From: Amblyornis subalaris
Lineage: Eukaryota; Chordata; Aves; Passeriformes; Ptilonorhynchidae
Assembly: GCA_018881555.1 (NCBI GenBank)
Contig: JACAXG010000069.1
Coordinates: 248,001-312,000, forward strand
Direction of reading: 5' to 3'
DNA length: 64,000 bases
Shown here: positions 31,601 through 45,576 of the stretch, in pieces
Layout of the letters: every line of letters begins with the position of its first letter
Position numbering within the stretch: the stretch's first letter is position 1
The notes under the pieces: model-generated
Databases searched by the model: none
Told to the model about the DNA's origin: nothing
The model's input: only the letters and a program-made list of their open reading frames with translations
Position numbers and translations under genes: made by a program

Positions 31601-34125
31601 TCTCAAGGCATTCGTGATTATACACGTTTTGAATGTCACTGAGATTTGTTTATTCAGTATTTTCCAAAAAGACCCAAGTTCATCTTTGTGTCTACTTATG
31701 GTACAATACCAGTAACTCCACCCATTCACAATCAAGCCCCAAGTGAATAAAACAGTGGGAAGAGTAATTATATCACAGGAGCCACACTTTATTAATCAGT
31801 AATATTTATGACTCTAAGGCAGTGCTGCAAATTTTTATTCACCCACTTGCCCTGTGCAGTTTTTTTTTTTTTTTTTGACAACGTTATAAAACATCACTAG
31901 ATTTTTTTATTAGCGTTAATCACAGTGGTAAAGGGCAGTCAGGTACAGTAAATTTTAGTGACAGCTCTGTGAAGCAGGGTTAAGATGAGTACTATTCAAA
32001 CATTATTTGCAAAATAATTTTCTCAATTATTTTTCTCTGCATTGTAATGAATACATTATTTGTGTAGGTATTATCTGATTCCCCTAGAGAGACGATCAGT
32101 TAATATTCTGCATAACTACTTTTGTTATTTTTCTTACCAAATAGACTGATTATTCAGTATTAATTTTTTGGTGTTACTTAGTATGAAAATCAGAATTTGA
32201 ACCTATGATATGTTACAGAGATGTGAGTGAAAGGATGTGGTGCTTTCTCTGTAAGCTACCAGTGAAGCAGTTTCAGATGGCTTCAGTAAATGCTAGTGAA
32301 ATTCAGGAGTGTTTGACACCAACCATGTCACAACCTGACAGGGAGACAGCTTAGTCTTTCTGGCTTTACTTAAGTAGCTGCGTGGTTCCTCTTGTGTTCA
32401 GTCAAATACAGTGAAGAAACAACATTTTTTTTTTTCCGGATAAATAATTTATCCTACACTTGGTGATGTAAGTTGGGCTGCACTGGGCAGTTTCTCGGTC
32501 CCAGTCTGGTCTCTCTGAAACGATACCACTTCATTGTAGACCTAGGAGCCTTCTCTTGTCATGTCCCAACATTCCAGTTTTAATTGACTTCCCTTGACTT
32601 CTCTCCTGAATGCTTTTGATAAAATATGCAACTTTTGGGTGGCTAATGCATTGTGAGAGATGAAGATTGTCGCTGGAGTACCATGAAAATTATAGAACCA
32701 CACTATTACCGGAGGCAACTGTTTTCTGACTTCTAACTTTTTAAGAATACGGTCCAAATATGGATTTGAGCACAGTTTACTCTAAAAACTTTTAGATCCG
32801 TCACTGATGTGTGTCTTTGTTCCACTCTTACCTTCCTGATTTTCAGTACTAGGCTGAGAATGTAGAGGCAGTCAGTTCTCAAAAAGTGGTAGTGAAATCA
32901 CTTGATTAAAAAACTAGAGGAATGCTTCTCAAGAAAACAAAATACGTAATGAGAATAATATCTGTAGTGTACAATGGTTTTAATACAAGTTAACATGGCT
33001 TACCTGTGTTTACAATTTTTATTTGGAAGAAATCCCTACTGAGAAACTCAGATTAGTTCTCCTTGCCCTTCCTCTTCCATTTCCCCTGTCCCTCCTCCCT
33101 TCCCCCTCTCTCTCTTATGTCAGTGGCACAGCGGTCTGCAGTATGACCGCGAGTGAGCTGCCAGTGCGCACTCTCTCTGGCGGCTGGGCAGCTCCTGTAG
33201 GCACAGTCAGAGCTCTGTGACTCACCCTCTTGGGTGAGAGGCAGCTGCACTGCCCACTGCATGATTCATTCTGTCAGCACTGCTCGTGTGGTTACATAAC
33301 AGGAGCAATATAGCGAGAGTCCCTGCATATGATGGTGTCTTTTAGATCAGATGAACTGCTCCTAGACAGACAGGTTGGACAGTAACATTCCAGTCAGCAA
33401 TTTGCTTTTCTACTGATATTTTTCGCTTCTTTTCAGTGTGCCTGTACCCCAGCCACTTATGATACAATTATCTGGCAAATTGCTGGTGCGAATTAATGTT
33501 GTTGAACTTAAATTCTTCTACAGACATTGGTGAAATTTACTGCAAAGTTTGTCTGTTCTGTTTCAAATGAGAGATCCATATTGTGAGTCACGTTAAATTT
33601 GCTTTTACTTACATAAAAGTTTCAATCCCAAAATCTTCATTACTGTTTTATTGCACTTGCTAAATTATATGAGAGCAGAAATGCACAGATAAGTGAAAAA
33701 ATCCTCTAAGATAGAAAAAGTGAGACATCGACTTTTAAAGCTGTAAGAATCAAAATGGAAGGATATAAAGCAGCTCTGATCACAGCCTGATGCTACAGGT
33801 GATGTATTGCTAGAGGCAAGACAAATGCTTCAACAAGCAGAGAAATTGTAAGGTCTTTAAGAAGAGAATCTCACCTTCCAGAATCTCACCTTCATTTTTC
33901 AGTGTCTGTTACTGTAGTTTTACTGTATGTTGTAGCAGTTGCAAGAGGTTGAAGATGAGTTCAGTGTAGAAGTAAATTTTACTTTTGAGTGCACTTCATC
34001 ATGATCCTACTTAAAGCTCTGTTGCTTGCCAGCCACTGTACAGTGACTGTCTGAAAATTAGATGCTCATGGTTAGTCTACATTTGGAATTTTCACATCTG
34101 CTCCATGTCACGAAGGCATTCTACC
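28681..34125. other. Non-coding AT-rich stretch
   Basis: No gene or well-preserved repeat recognised. It contains a 17-T homopolymer at about 31859-31876 and a small GC-richer patch at 33060-33290 with an AP-1-like TGACTCA and a hairpin (33221-33238). Confidence 0.55.
33218..33238 (+). promoter_or_regulatory. AP-1-like site overlapping a short hairpin
   Basis: TGACTCA at 33218-33224 overlaps a 7-bp perfect stem CTCACCC/GGGTGAG with a TCTT loop (33221-33238). The patch is GC-richer than its surroundings. A function is only a suggestion. Confidence 0.3.
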
Positions 34126-34129
34126 CATG

Positions 34130-34205
34130 GTTACACCTGAGTATCCCCATTGAAATCACTGTGACAGTCACATGTGTGTAATTGAGAGTAGAATTTGGCC
34201 CCCTG
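34130..34205. repeat. Ancient hairpin-type interspersed repeat (decayed)
   Basis: The layout TTACACCTGAGTATCCCCATTGA ... TGTGTGTAA ... AGTAGAATTTGGCCC is weakly self-complementary. From memory it resembles palindromic repeats that are common in turtle and crocodilian genomes. Family name not known to me; match not verified. Confidence 0.4.
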
Positions 34206-34624
34206 TGTTGAAGTTGCTCCTTTGAAAGCTGTTCCACCTCCTTTGGCTTAATCCTACCCCATTAGGGGAATGTAATCCCACTCTTGTATAAGTGTAATGT
34301 GACTCGAGTTTCAGCCTGATAACTGGAGGGGGGAACCCAGAGGCAGTGTAGCTTAAATTCAAAGCCTCATTATATGTTTCTCCTGTGGAAATTACATGAG
34401 CAGTTGAGTCAGATAAAGAGCGCATTCTCATTTTTCTTTCACGTATCCCTCTCATGGTCTTGCAAATCCAGGAGAAGGACTGATTATCAATACACCATAT
34501 GCATTTTCTTTCTCATGTACTTTAAATAATTTTTTTTTTTATTTTAGAAAGTTATTTTAGGGAAAAGGTAAGATCTTCAAAAATAGAGCAGGAATACCAA
34601 AAAAGAAAAACTGAATCATTCAAA

Positions 34625-35150
34625 ATTCATTAATTAAAAGGTTGGAAGAGACCTCTGGAAACCACCTGGTCCAACCTTCTGTTGAATGCAAAGCTTTAGC
34701 CAAAGACAATTTCTTATGAGCAAATTTTTCTTGTTTTGTTGCCGTGCTCCCTTGTTAAGAGAGTACCTCCAGCTTCTCCACAAATATACATAATGTATTG
34801 GTAGAGTGTGATTAAGTTGCTCCTGAACTTTCTGTCCTCTAGGTTGAACAAATTCAATTCCATCAATATTTTTTCATATGTCAGGTTCTCCAGTGTTGCA
34901 ATAATTTTGGTGGCCTTCCATTGGATCTTGTCAGTCTTTTTGGTATCTCTCCTGGACCTGGGGATGAAAGCTGAACTTTTTTTCCAGATGTGGCTGGGAG
35001 AGTGGAACAATCATATTACTTGATCTGCTGCTTCTCTTGCTGATGCACCACAGGATGCTGCTGGCTTTCACTGCTGCCAAGCCCACAGTGGCTCCAGGGC
35101 AATTTGTTGTCTCCCAGCTATTAAATGGGACACTAACTCTCTAGTCCTAT
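34625..35150 (-). mobile_element. Divergent CR1 LINE 3' fragment (minus strand)
   Basis: The + strand begins AAAAGGTTGGAAGAGACC and CACCTGGTCCAACC, the reverse complement of a CR1 3' end. A minus-strand open segment (35010-34714) carries the CR1 RT C-terminal pattern ending in NLFNLEDRKFRSNLITLYQYI. Beyond it, sequence about a dominating 'ctggctttcactgctgc' layout parallels the other CR1 copy. Heavily mutated, so older than the 26-kb element. Confidence 0.75.
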
Positions 35151-38100
35151 TTTCTCTGCTTTTGAAAAAATACAAATCATATGTGTTTGCTATAGCAGCC
35201 ATGACACCAGGTTTTAATTTGTTGAGATTTACACATAATTAGGTGTTTGAATCTGAAAAGAAAATTAATTCCTTTTGTTCAACCTTGCTTAAAGTAAAAT
35301 TATTGAAAAAGGTAAATAAAAAGAACGTTGAAATAACTTGTAAAGGATTTAACGTTCATGTGATTTAGGTACCCAAGTCATTTCAGTACTGAAGGATGAA
35401 CAGAATCAAAAGAGGATGCATGTATATGAGTTCAAACTGGCTGCTTCACGCCAGGAAATATAGTGAAATCTTAATCAGGATGGATGGGTTTTCTTATGCA
35501 CCTGCTTTTTTGTAACTGAAAATTAAATATTTGTATTTATTTTTGTATACAGATTGTTTGCAAGCAAATAATTTGATAGAATATTTAAGGCAAAATACAC
35601 CTCATCTGAAGACTGGAAAATCTTCCTGGAGCTGCAGTGAACCTATAATTAGAGTAGAATATATGAACGAATAGGTACAGCATAAAAGTATGAACATGCA
35701 TAAGGCTGCAAAAAGTTTTAAATTTTCCTTCATGGTGAGAGTGCACGATGGAGAACAGATCCTGCATGGTTCAGAGGCAGAAACTCTCATCTCACCCCAC
35801 TTTCTTTCCACTTGCTTTTCCCATTTGACACCCTTATAAGAAACCATTTAGTTGGTGAATCAGAGTTGGTTGGGTATTATATAAATGATTTAATTTGTTT
35901 TTCATCCATTTAAAACAGATATTGCCCTCACCTGTTGGCCCACTAACCTGTTAAGGCTCAGGGGAGAAGTTTTCACTCCTTTTTCTTCTTTTTTTCTTTT
36001 AGTAAATCCTCTGGAATTAATTTCTGAACAAGGTTAGAGTGGAGAATAAGGGAATCTTGGTTATACTTTTTTCATGTTTTATTTGTTTCTCTGCCTAAGA
36101 TGAATTAAAGAAAAACAAACATATTTGGGAGAAAAGCTAACCAAACAACAGTCCTTTTTAGAAAAGGTATGCACAGATCATATTCTGGTTTCAGCTTTGT
36201 GCTGTAGGTGGTTTGGGTTTGGTTGGGGTTTTTTTAGATTTTAATTGTATTAGATTAGGTGTTTATTTTCTTCCCCTCCTTTTTTTCCTTTAAATTTTAA
36301 AAAAACCCACTTACTTCATTACACAAACTGCCATAAAGAACTTGTGTAAAGATGAGATTATATCAGGTTTTCATAGCAGAGGATCAAGCTGTGAAAGAAC
36401 AGTAACTTCTTTATTTGCATAGATTTGGAAGTATTTCTTCCTTTGATTTCTTTGATTGCTTTTTTTTATTTTAAAGGACTTTATGTCTATCTTATCTGTT
36501 TGGGTTTTTTTTGTTTTGTCTTCATTTTTTTTTTGATTTTTTTGTTTTTTTGTGGAGGAATTTATATCTCTGGGAGATTTGCTAAGGGTGCTACATTTAA
36601 CCCTTGCGCAAGACGAAAGCCAGCCTGGTCTTGTGATGTTCCTTTGCTTGAAATGGAATTTCACTCAAGGCTTCAGCCACCGTATGTGAGGGACAGCACC
36701 TCAGTGGTGGCATAAGCAGAGTCTGCAAAGTGACCTGAGCTCTGGGCTGAAGAATCCACTTTTTCTATTAGATTTACCCTGACCCAGTTATACCACTGGA
36801 GCTCATTTCAGTCTCTCTGCAGAACAGAATGTACTGACTTTATCTTAAAGACTGGCATGTTTACCATTACTTGATTATCAAAGGACTATCAGCCCAATTT
36901 TAATATTTTATCAGTTTAAAATGCTGTCAGTTAGGACCACAGTGCAGCACTTCAGTGAATAGAAGTTTTAGGAACTTCATGGGTGGACTTGCACTAATCT
37001 TACAGCAATACCATGTCTTGCAAGATTCAAAGTTTTTTCTTAAACCACAACTGCTTTATACTATTTGCCTAGAGCATTTATCATTCAGCCAGTCAATCAA
37101 TTGAAAAAATAGTCCTAAAAGCAGATAGTTTCTTGTGGCTGTAGAAAAAACCCCAACAAAATAAAACACATGATATGGACATTGCCTAATGATTTAGAAA
37201 CTAGAAGATGAGCTAGAAAGAAACTAACTGTATTTGTGATTTTTAAGGGTAAGTCACGACTGGAGACACTTTGTCCTTTCTTTGTTCAGCAGAAAGTTCC
37301 TATTAGCAAGTACTGTGTGTAGTTAAGAAAGCAAATCTGAAAAAGAAATTTTTTTCCAGATGTAGCAGAAGTGACAGAGGCTCTTGCAAGGCTTCATCTT
37401 TGGGAATCTTATACATACAGGGAAAACCACAGGACCAGAAAGCACAGAGGAAAAGATAGCTGTGTGTAACTTTAAAATGAGGTCATGAAACATCACAGGA
37501 GAGATGAAAATAAAGAATTCTGCCACTGGCTTTCAAGAAGAGCTGATTTTTTTTCCCTTCCAAAAGGCAAACAGCCTTCTGTCTTCTGATTGCTCTACTG
37601 TGTCACCAGGCAGGAGACAGTCCTTAGGGCATTCATTGTCTCCTACTGTTCAAATGTATGTTCTGAACAGTGGGAAATGCACTCATTTCCAATGCACACT
37701 TTATGGTAAAAAGAAGATTTTGCTTCATTTTTGTATTCTCACTCCCATAGTTTCCTTTCATTTGAAAAATGCCTAAGCAAATGTTGGCAAAGGGATGTTA
37801 GTTTTTGTGGTGCAGACAAAGAGAGAGTAGTTTAGATGGAAATCATTATAGCTCTTCAGATCACTTCCTTCCTGTTATGAAACATGGAGTTGGAAAAAAA
37901 TCTTCAGTGATGATGGAACACAAAGGAATCAAAGGATATAAAGAGGTGTGTGCACAATATCAGCATGCCTGGTGTTTTTGCTTGTCAAATTAACAGCTTT
38001 ATTATGTACAAATTATCAGCCCAGCAAGTGAAATGAACTGCCTATTACTGTCTCGTGAAGTCTGAATTATAAGACAAGGGAAGGTTAGACTAACTTAGAA

Positions 38101-41090
38101 GAAACTGTCAGATTCTACACTAAATGGTTAGTCCTGGATTATGGCAGAAATTCGGGTGCTCTACATCTGCCATGCTTCCTAAGCCAGTACCTACAAGGGG
38201 GAATAACTAGCCACTTTTTATAGTACAAGGGCAATAATTTGGTTGGGCTCTGCCCTTTTTCATTGATTTATTGGCCCTAGCCTGTGACTAGAAGCATGTC
38301 TATTTTGTGGTTATAGTGAGGGATACCTGTATTTGGCTATGTGATGGATGTAACTTTAGTCATCTGACAAAGGAACCATTGGGAGCAAAACCAACAGAGG
38401 GTGAACATCCAGGGCATGTTGTGAAAGAGGGCTTCGAGGGGAAAACCACAATCTGGATAAACTGGCCGGATGCAGTGCAGAAGTTAGAAGTTCACTGCCC
38501 TGCTATTGTCTCTCAAGATGCACTTTCCTTTTTGAAATCAAGAAATTCAAGTACAATTTATCTCTCCTTATTTTTTTTCTAAATTTAGAGAAACTTATCT
38601 TTATCTTATCTTAAAAAAGAAAAAGAAAGGAAGAGAAAACTCTTGATGCATTTTCATCTTTTTTTTCCTATCGTCTCCTTTTCCTTGCATGATTTTATGA
38701 GTCTCCTTTTTTTTAAAAAAAAAAAAACAAAACAAACCAAAACCAAACCTCAATGTAAAAAATTTTATTATTTTTCAACTCAGAATTTACTCCCAGGCCA
38801 CTCTGGGCACAAAAATAGTGCACAGTCATTCAAGAATTAGGGTGACATTGTGGTTGTGCCTCAAACATAGTAAAAGCATTCTCAAGGCTAGGAAAAGTCA
38901 CATCTCTGAGCCACTGTTTCAGGCTATCTTCAGACTCAAGTGGCCATTATTTCCAACAAAGAGAGAATTGCCTCCACAGTCGAAAGGGCTGGAGGTTGTT
39001 AGATTTTAGTGAGTGGGAAAGCTGGAAAAGCCACTGAAATTCATGATGGGGGTTAGCTGCAGCATAGGCATAGACTGCAGTGCTCTAGGGTGTAAATATG
39101 GAAGACAGAGAATTCAGCTGACTGAGCTTTTCATTCATACTGAAGCCTCTGGAGCCCAGACTAACATTTCTCTTATTGTTATGACACTTACACAATTTGC
39201 AGTAGAGGTAGGAAGCAATTAGGTCGACTTTAAAAGAATGCAAACCCACAATTAATGATGTGCATATAGCTATGATGGAAACTTACAACTTCTGTGATTA
39301 ACAAAAATGTTTCTAAGCCTGAAGCGATTTTCATCAGGCTGATCTCATTCAAACTAGCAACAAGCAGTCCTCAAAACAAGGCTCACAGCTGGATATGGCC
39401 ATGGTTTGAGAACAAAACTGGAAGACTGAGGAGAAATAGAAATGTGCCACAAATGCTGGTTGATAGTAATGACTCAAGCTCTTAGAAGAGGTTGGTATGC
39501 TATTGTCTCTTTAGGAGATAACTGTAGGTGCAGAGACTCAGGGGAAAGACCCCCATATCCATCAATCTTGTGGCAGGATGGAGACATCTTTGTTCATGTT
39601 TTATTAGACACTATGCCACCTTGCTCGTGTGTTATAGACACAGCCCAAAGGAATCATTGGCATTGATTCACTGGTAAATTAAGTAACATGCCAGAATGTT
39701 TCTTGCACAAAGCAATTATAAAATATGAATATATAGTTTACAAACGTTCTGAGTGTAAATATTCTAAAAGTTCCTACCTCTACATTCTATCTTTTAATTT
39801 CCCCTTTCCTATGAAATGTCTGTATTTTGCAGACCTCTTTTTTCACACGGTCAGGATTTGCAGCTGACAGGGCTGCTGTGAAAGGCTGTGTGCACACTGC
39901 ACTTCCTGGTTCTGTCAGGCGTGTTTCTGTGCTGGAGCCTTGCAGGATTCTGTGTTCAGCACTCACCAAGTTGGTGAGTACCTCCTGATGAAACCTTGCT
40001 TCATCAAGTCTTTCCCCAGGCATTGCTGTTTGAAAACACTACTGTTTCATGCCCTGCTGCATGACAATACTATGAAATACAATGTTTCCCACAGTTCTGG
40101 GTCAAGTCTGCCTAGGCCCTGAGGGAAGATGGTGGGAAAGCCATTGCTGGCATTGCCATGGTGGTCTTGGGAAGGGTGGATCGATCATGCTTTAGTGCAC
40201 CCTCGCAAAGTGGGTCTCAGATTTGCTGTCCTCAACTTGATGCTCTGCAAAGCAGAGCTATTATAACTCTGAATTTGGAAAAAGAAGAACTATTAATATT
40301 CTGACTGTCATGACTGGCAATCCTTCATAGTAAAGGTCTCTTATTTAGTCTCAGAGAAGATAATTATGTTTTTACAACCAGTTAACTGTACACAGAGAAC
40401 TAAGAAAACCCAAAGAGATTTAGAATGCCCAAGATGAAACAATTAATTTGATGGAGAAAACGGGATCATGTTTTTTTTTTCCTGTCTTGTTAAGCTGCAA
40501 GGAAGCATGACCCTATACTTTACTAAAGACATATTGTAATGTAGGGAAAGCCCTCAAATTTTCAATACTGTTGGGTTTGTGCTAACTTGTCATGCTGCAC
40601 TGCTCTGAGAGCTGACACTGATGATCTATTTATACAGATTTGTCCAAAGAAAAGATCTGTGTGCAATCAAACAGACCCCTGTGGATTTTGTGTCCAGTGG
40701 AATATGGAATCGCATTAAGAACCTCTACCTTACATATACAGTAAAATGCAAATATTTGGACTGTATTTGGAATAAACATATTTTAAGTTATTTTACTTTA
40801 AAAGAAAATAAATTTAACATTCTCTAAATTAAAAAAAAGTTATTTTGCCTCCCCAGATATTCTGGTGTTTACATTTCTGACAAGTACGATTTTACTGACT
40901 GAACAGAGGCACTACAGTATGATGGACCAGAGCTGGTGTAGTGGTCTACTCAGAGAGAGAGAGAGAGGTTACATATTTTTCCTTAAAATCTTGCTTCTCC
41001 GTTCCTCCTTCTGGGAACATTTGTTGCTTTATGCCTTTGGCTTAATTTGTAGCCACCTATTCAAGGATGAAGGAGGCCGTGGAGACAGGC
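35151..41090. other. Non-coding AT-rich stretch
   Basis: No gene recognised. T-rich tracts at 36450-36560 and A-rich sequence at 38715-38755. The longest open frames (91-97 codons) are low-complexity or lack any family signature. Confidence 0.55.
40952..40967 (+). repeat. (GA)n short microsatellite
   Basis: Eight GA units shortly upstream of the 41-kb CpG island. Confidence 0.85.
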
Positions 41091-41129
41091 CATGAACGGC
41101 CTGCTATCCCAACACGTTTTAAAAGAACT

Positions 41130-41545
41130 TCTGCTGGTTGAAGGCGTGTGAGTGCGGGGGAAACCGTGTTGCCTTCAAGTCGATCCTCCTGGCCGCTGGT
41201 TTGGAGCGAGGTTTCACCCGTTTTCTAGACAAGGTGCTCTGCAGGCAGCAGGGAGCGGCCGCACCCAGCTGCTCCGATGGGGACCCAGGGGACAGCTCTG
41301 ACCCCTGGAGCGCGGAGCGGAGCTGGTGGGCTCCCAGCGCGCGCAGGCACCGGGCACACGGCAGGGGAGGCTTCGGGGAGCCTGGAAGGTGGGTGTCCGG
41401 ACAAGGCCCTTTGCAGCGTGTCCCTCTGCCACCAGGTGTCTCTGCCTTGTGCGGGGCGGCGCGGGCGCGGCCGCCGCTGGCGAGCAAAGGACACCGCGCT
41501 GGAGCGCGGCCGGGCCCGCAGGTGCTAGCCCAAGTTGCTTTAATT
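41130..41545. other. Isolated CpG island in the desert
   Basis: About 400 bp of CpG-rich DNA with AT-rich flanks on both sides. Open frames up to 144 codons (+) and 122 codons (-) overlap in all frames and show no domain. A CCAAT box lies just beyond at 41587-41591. It could be the start of an unannotated non-coding RNA or a regulatory element. No repeat signature seen. Confidence 0.6.
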
Positions 41546-41591
41546 TCATTTAAAACGCTTGCTCCTCAGTAATAGCTTCCGTTGGACCAAT

Positions 41592-44500
41592 CTCCGTGTG
41601 AGAAAAGGCGGGTTACAGTTCAGGAAGCAAGGGGAGTAGTGCAGAAGATTCTCCAAAGCCCAAAGAGTGTTGACATGCTTAAAGCTATGTCTTTTTTTTT
41701 GACTCTTAAGTCTTTGTTCAGGATTTTTCTTGTGCTAGTCACAGTTTAAAGTACAAATGTTACACTAAGAGAATTTTTGTCTGACTGTGCACTGAATATT
41801 TAAAATGTATTATTAAAAAGATTAAATACAGTGAATATCAAAAATCAGCTGCAGGTATTTGAAATCCTTAAATTTCAAAACTCACAGGTTACTGCAAATT
41901 TTCTTTCAATTACTTCTACGTAAAATGCTGGGTATTATTTACAATTCTGGTTTTGAAACATCGACTTCTTTTTTTCTTCTTTTCTGTTGGTGCAAAGCCA
42001 GCATTGTAGAGGGGATGCAAGTTGGCAACAAGCCTAAATACCAGTGGGAATACATTGTCTATGATAGATCTGTATTATTAAACACTGCCTTAAAAGCTCT
42101 GTATAATGATTATTAAAATGATCTTGAAAATATCAATCAGAAAAGGAGCTAATAATTACTAGGCCTGTAACAGAACATGAACTAATTAGACTAAACTGCA
42201 GATTTTGTGTCTATGCTTGTGTAATTGATGAAAACACTTTTCAGGGACTTGCCTGGCATGAAGAAAAGCTGCTTATTTCTGTTAATAAGCTCCTTGATGG
42301 AATCTAGAAAGAAAGAGAAAAACAAAAGGTGGACAAGACCAATTAGTTGCTTAAATTTTGAAAGCTATACCTAGCATTGATTTCTTTTATGGGCACAACA
42401 TTTTCAGATACATGTAATTGTTCTGGAATATAAGATTGTTCCTCTCACATCAATCACGTTTAAGAAAAAGTAGTCCTTGAATGTGTGATTATGAATTATC
42501 CCCCCAAAACTGTGTTTCCTGTACAGTATTTTCCACTGTTATGTAGAACAATATGTGTAGTTCTCAAGCTAAGTTATAGTTTTTGCCTCACACTTCATCA
42601 GAAATAATCTTCTAATTTTGGTCATAAAATTAGGGCCTCAAAAGCATCAGTGCTTTACCTTATTCTCAGATTGTGTGTTTGGTGATGCGTATGCAAACAG
42701 ATAAACTTGCCTACAGTTAGAAATGTGGCAAAGAAGGGTGATCCAGCTTCTTCTCTGCAGTGCATGCTCTGCAAGACTAACAGAAGGAAAACACCTTAAG
42801 GATTATATTTTTTCCTGCAGGCAGCAAATATGACGCCATCTCATTATAAATAAAGAACAGATGTGCAGAATAAGGAGGTGTCATTTTTGTATCACCCTCT
42901 TTCAGAAATGAGCAGCACTTTAAGAATGTTTAAAGACCTGTTGGTAGGAGAATATCCCGAATTCTTCATACTCTGTGGTTGTTTTGGACACAATATTAAA
43001 AATAACACCTGGTAAATGCCCTGTGACATCAAAACAGTGGCATGAATTCTTTTTAGCTCGTATTCTGACATCATGCTAGAAGACACTGCCAAATGTGCAG
43101 GTAATATGTAAGTCCATGTAAGTTAAGTTCCCTTGGGTTTACTCAGACTCTCCTTCATTTTTCTAGGCCCAATGGGCCATAGGCCTGGGTGACTTTTAAA
43201 TGAGGAGATATAAATAGCAAACTGGAAGTTGGCAGTGAGTTCTTGTGCAGGTTTGTTTAAGAGAGTATGCAAAAAATATTCAGAGCTGAGGTGTTGCAGA
43301 GAAGGTCCAAACTGACGCGGGAGTCACAAATTGGATAAACTCAGATTCCTGGACATGCCTGCTTGTACATGTAGAAATGATAAGCAGTTTTGAGTTTATG
43401 GTTACGTGAACACAGTTTATACACAGTGTACTGAGGTTCTAGCTTCTGTCCTAAATAGAGTTGGAGCCTCAGATATTAAGTCGTGTAAGCTGAGGCCTGA
43501 AGTTACTTAAAACTAGTTTTTAGTACCAAGATTGAATAAACAACATGAAAAATTAGCACGGTGTGTAAAAATTAGTCCTGTTATTGTTTCATGGAGGCAA
43601 ATTAAACACATGGTAACCAAGATACCTTTGACCCCTGAACATCCAGATATGTGCTCTTATTAACCCATTTTTGTCATGTAGTGCTTGGTTTACACCATGA
43701 AATCAAAGTACTTATATGTACTATCATCATCTTTTTCTTGTCTGATATAGTTACAGACATGCTCATTATCCACATAAATATCTAATCCTGATATTTCTTT
43801 TGGTAATGTCTTCAAAATAGTTTCTTTGTAATCATTCTTATTTACTTAACACACTCCCACACTTTTAAATGCCTATTAATCATTATCTGTATCATTCACT
43901 GTTCAAGTATTTGTGAGAAAAAGAAATTGTCACTTTTTCCTATGATATTGTCTGTGTCATCATGCACAAATTATCTATTTCCTCTTCCAATTCAACAGTT
44001 GTAATCTCCGAACATTTTTTCCTATGGCTGAATGTTTCCTCTTTCTCTTTTTGTCAATAAAACTCGAAAAAATTTCAATGCATTGTAGGCTCCTAACTGA
44101 AGTCCTTGATTTGAGACCCACCTAACTCTTGACTCCTAAGCTGTCAGGAGAAGATTTTTGAAGGTATAGTTTTGTATACTCTGACTATAAAGAAATCAAG
44201 GCTCCCAATCAAGTTTCTCAAACAAACAAGCATCTAAATTTATGGATACGGTCTTGAAGAGCGAGAAAACCTCCATCAATTTTCAATGATGTTTAATAAC
44301 AGTAATGTAAGTGTGCCAATAACCAGCGCTGCACTCTGAGCAGAACTGCTGTGGAGCAATTTGCAGAGACATCTAACTACGCTAGTCAGTAACCCTAGTG
44401 CTTACTTTGATCTCTAAGGAGACATATTACTAAATTTTGATGAAGTATACATGTTAAAATTTTGAGAAAAACTGTTCAACATGCAGGACACTTCAATTCT

Positions 44501-45570
44501 GTTAACTTATTCAGATTTTGGTCCTTCCTCTTTTAAAATGCTTGATAACTTTTGTTGGGATGAGTTACACATCTACAAACAACTCAGGCTAATTCACTAT
44601 CTCTTTCATGATTTTAATGGAGCCTGCTTGAACAAGTTACCTTTTGCATCTTAATTATAAAATGACATGAATAGAGTTTCCATTAAAACTTAATACCAAT
44701 TATTTCTGTCTGATTTAACCTGGAATCTTTCTTGACACTGTTGGTCTGTTCTTGGTATTATTTCTTTCGGTGTTAGTATTACAATGTCCATAAGTTGCTC
44801 AGTACTGGTCAGGGCAAGTTTTTAAAATGAAGGCATAAATACTACTTATGACACCTACTTTCTTATTAGGCCCACAGCAGTTCCAGCTAAGGAAAACAGA
44901 TGATGCCAGCTGAGGAACTAGTCTTTAGAGATTAAACATCTGATGAATACAAAAAGAGATAGGAACTGCATCCAGTACTGGAAAAGCAGTGCAAGAAACA
45001 GGCATTATGTCTGCACTATTTTCTTTTTTTTTTTGGTCTGCTTGTATTTGCATACAACTCCCTTGGGAGGCAAGCAAATATTTTTTCAGTTTTAGGGATG
45101 CCAGAATATTCAAGATGAATACAAAAATTTAGATATAAAAATCCACATGCAAGCACTTGAACAAATATTTTACACCTCAGGGGTGCTCGCAATTTTTAGT
45201 GAAACCACATGGACTTCTGATGAGTTTGGGGAAAATACTCATTATGCATTTATGCACCTCTCTAGTTATTCCACTTTGGAACTCAGAGGTTTCAAAGACA
45301 ACTTTTAATTAAAACCTTGCAATTTGAGAAAAAGCTTTTAATTTTTGATAAATAGTGAATTTTTTTTTATCTGCCTGCTGTTTTGATTTTGTTCTTTATA
45401 TCATACTGTTTCATGCTTTCACTTCCTTTAGACACATCTGGCATCTAAATTTTAATTATATCTATTCATTTTACCTGTCTCTTTAAACACTTTTCAATCA
45501 ACATGTACTTCCTCTGGAAGAATATTGTGTTCAGATTCTTTTTAATCAATTTTACTGCCAAATCCTGTTT
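41592..45570. other. Non-coding AT-rich stretch
   Basis: No gene or clear repeat. It includes a small palindrome GGCCCA-A-TGGGCC (43166-43178). Confidence 0.55.
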
Positions 45571-45576
45571 GCCTTA

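Noticed and set aside
36770..36820. Sequence reminiscent of another old sauropsid repeat (TTATACCACTGGAGC)
   Set aside because: Too short and diverged to separate from chance without a search.
41119..41572. Open frames of 75-144 codons in the 41-kb CpG island
   Set aside because: All frames open on both strands; product would be rich in A, G, R and P with no domain.
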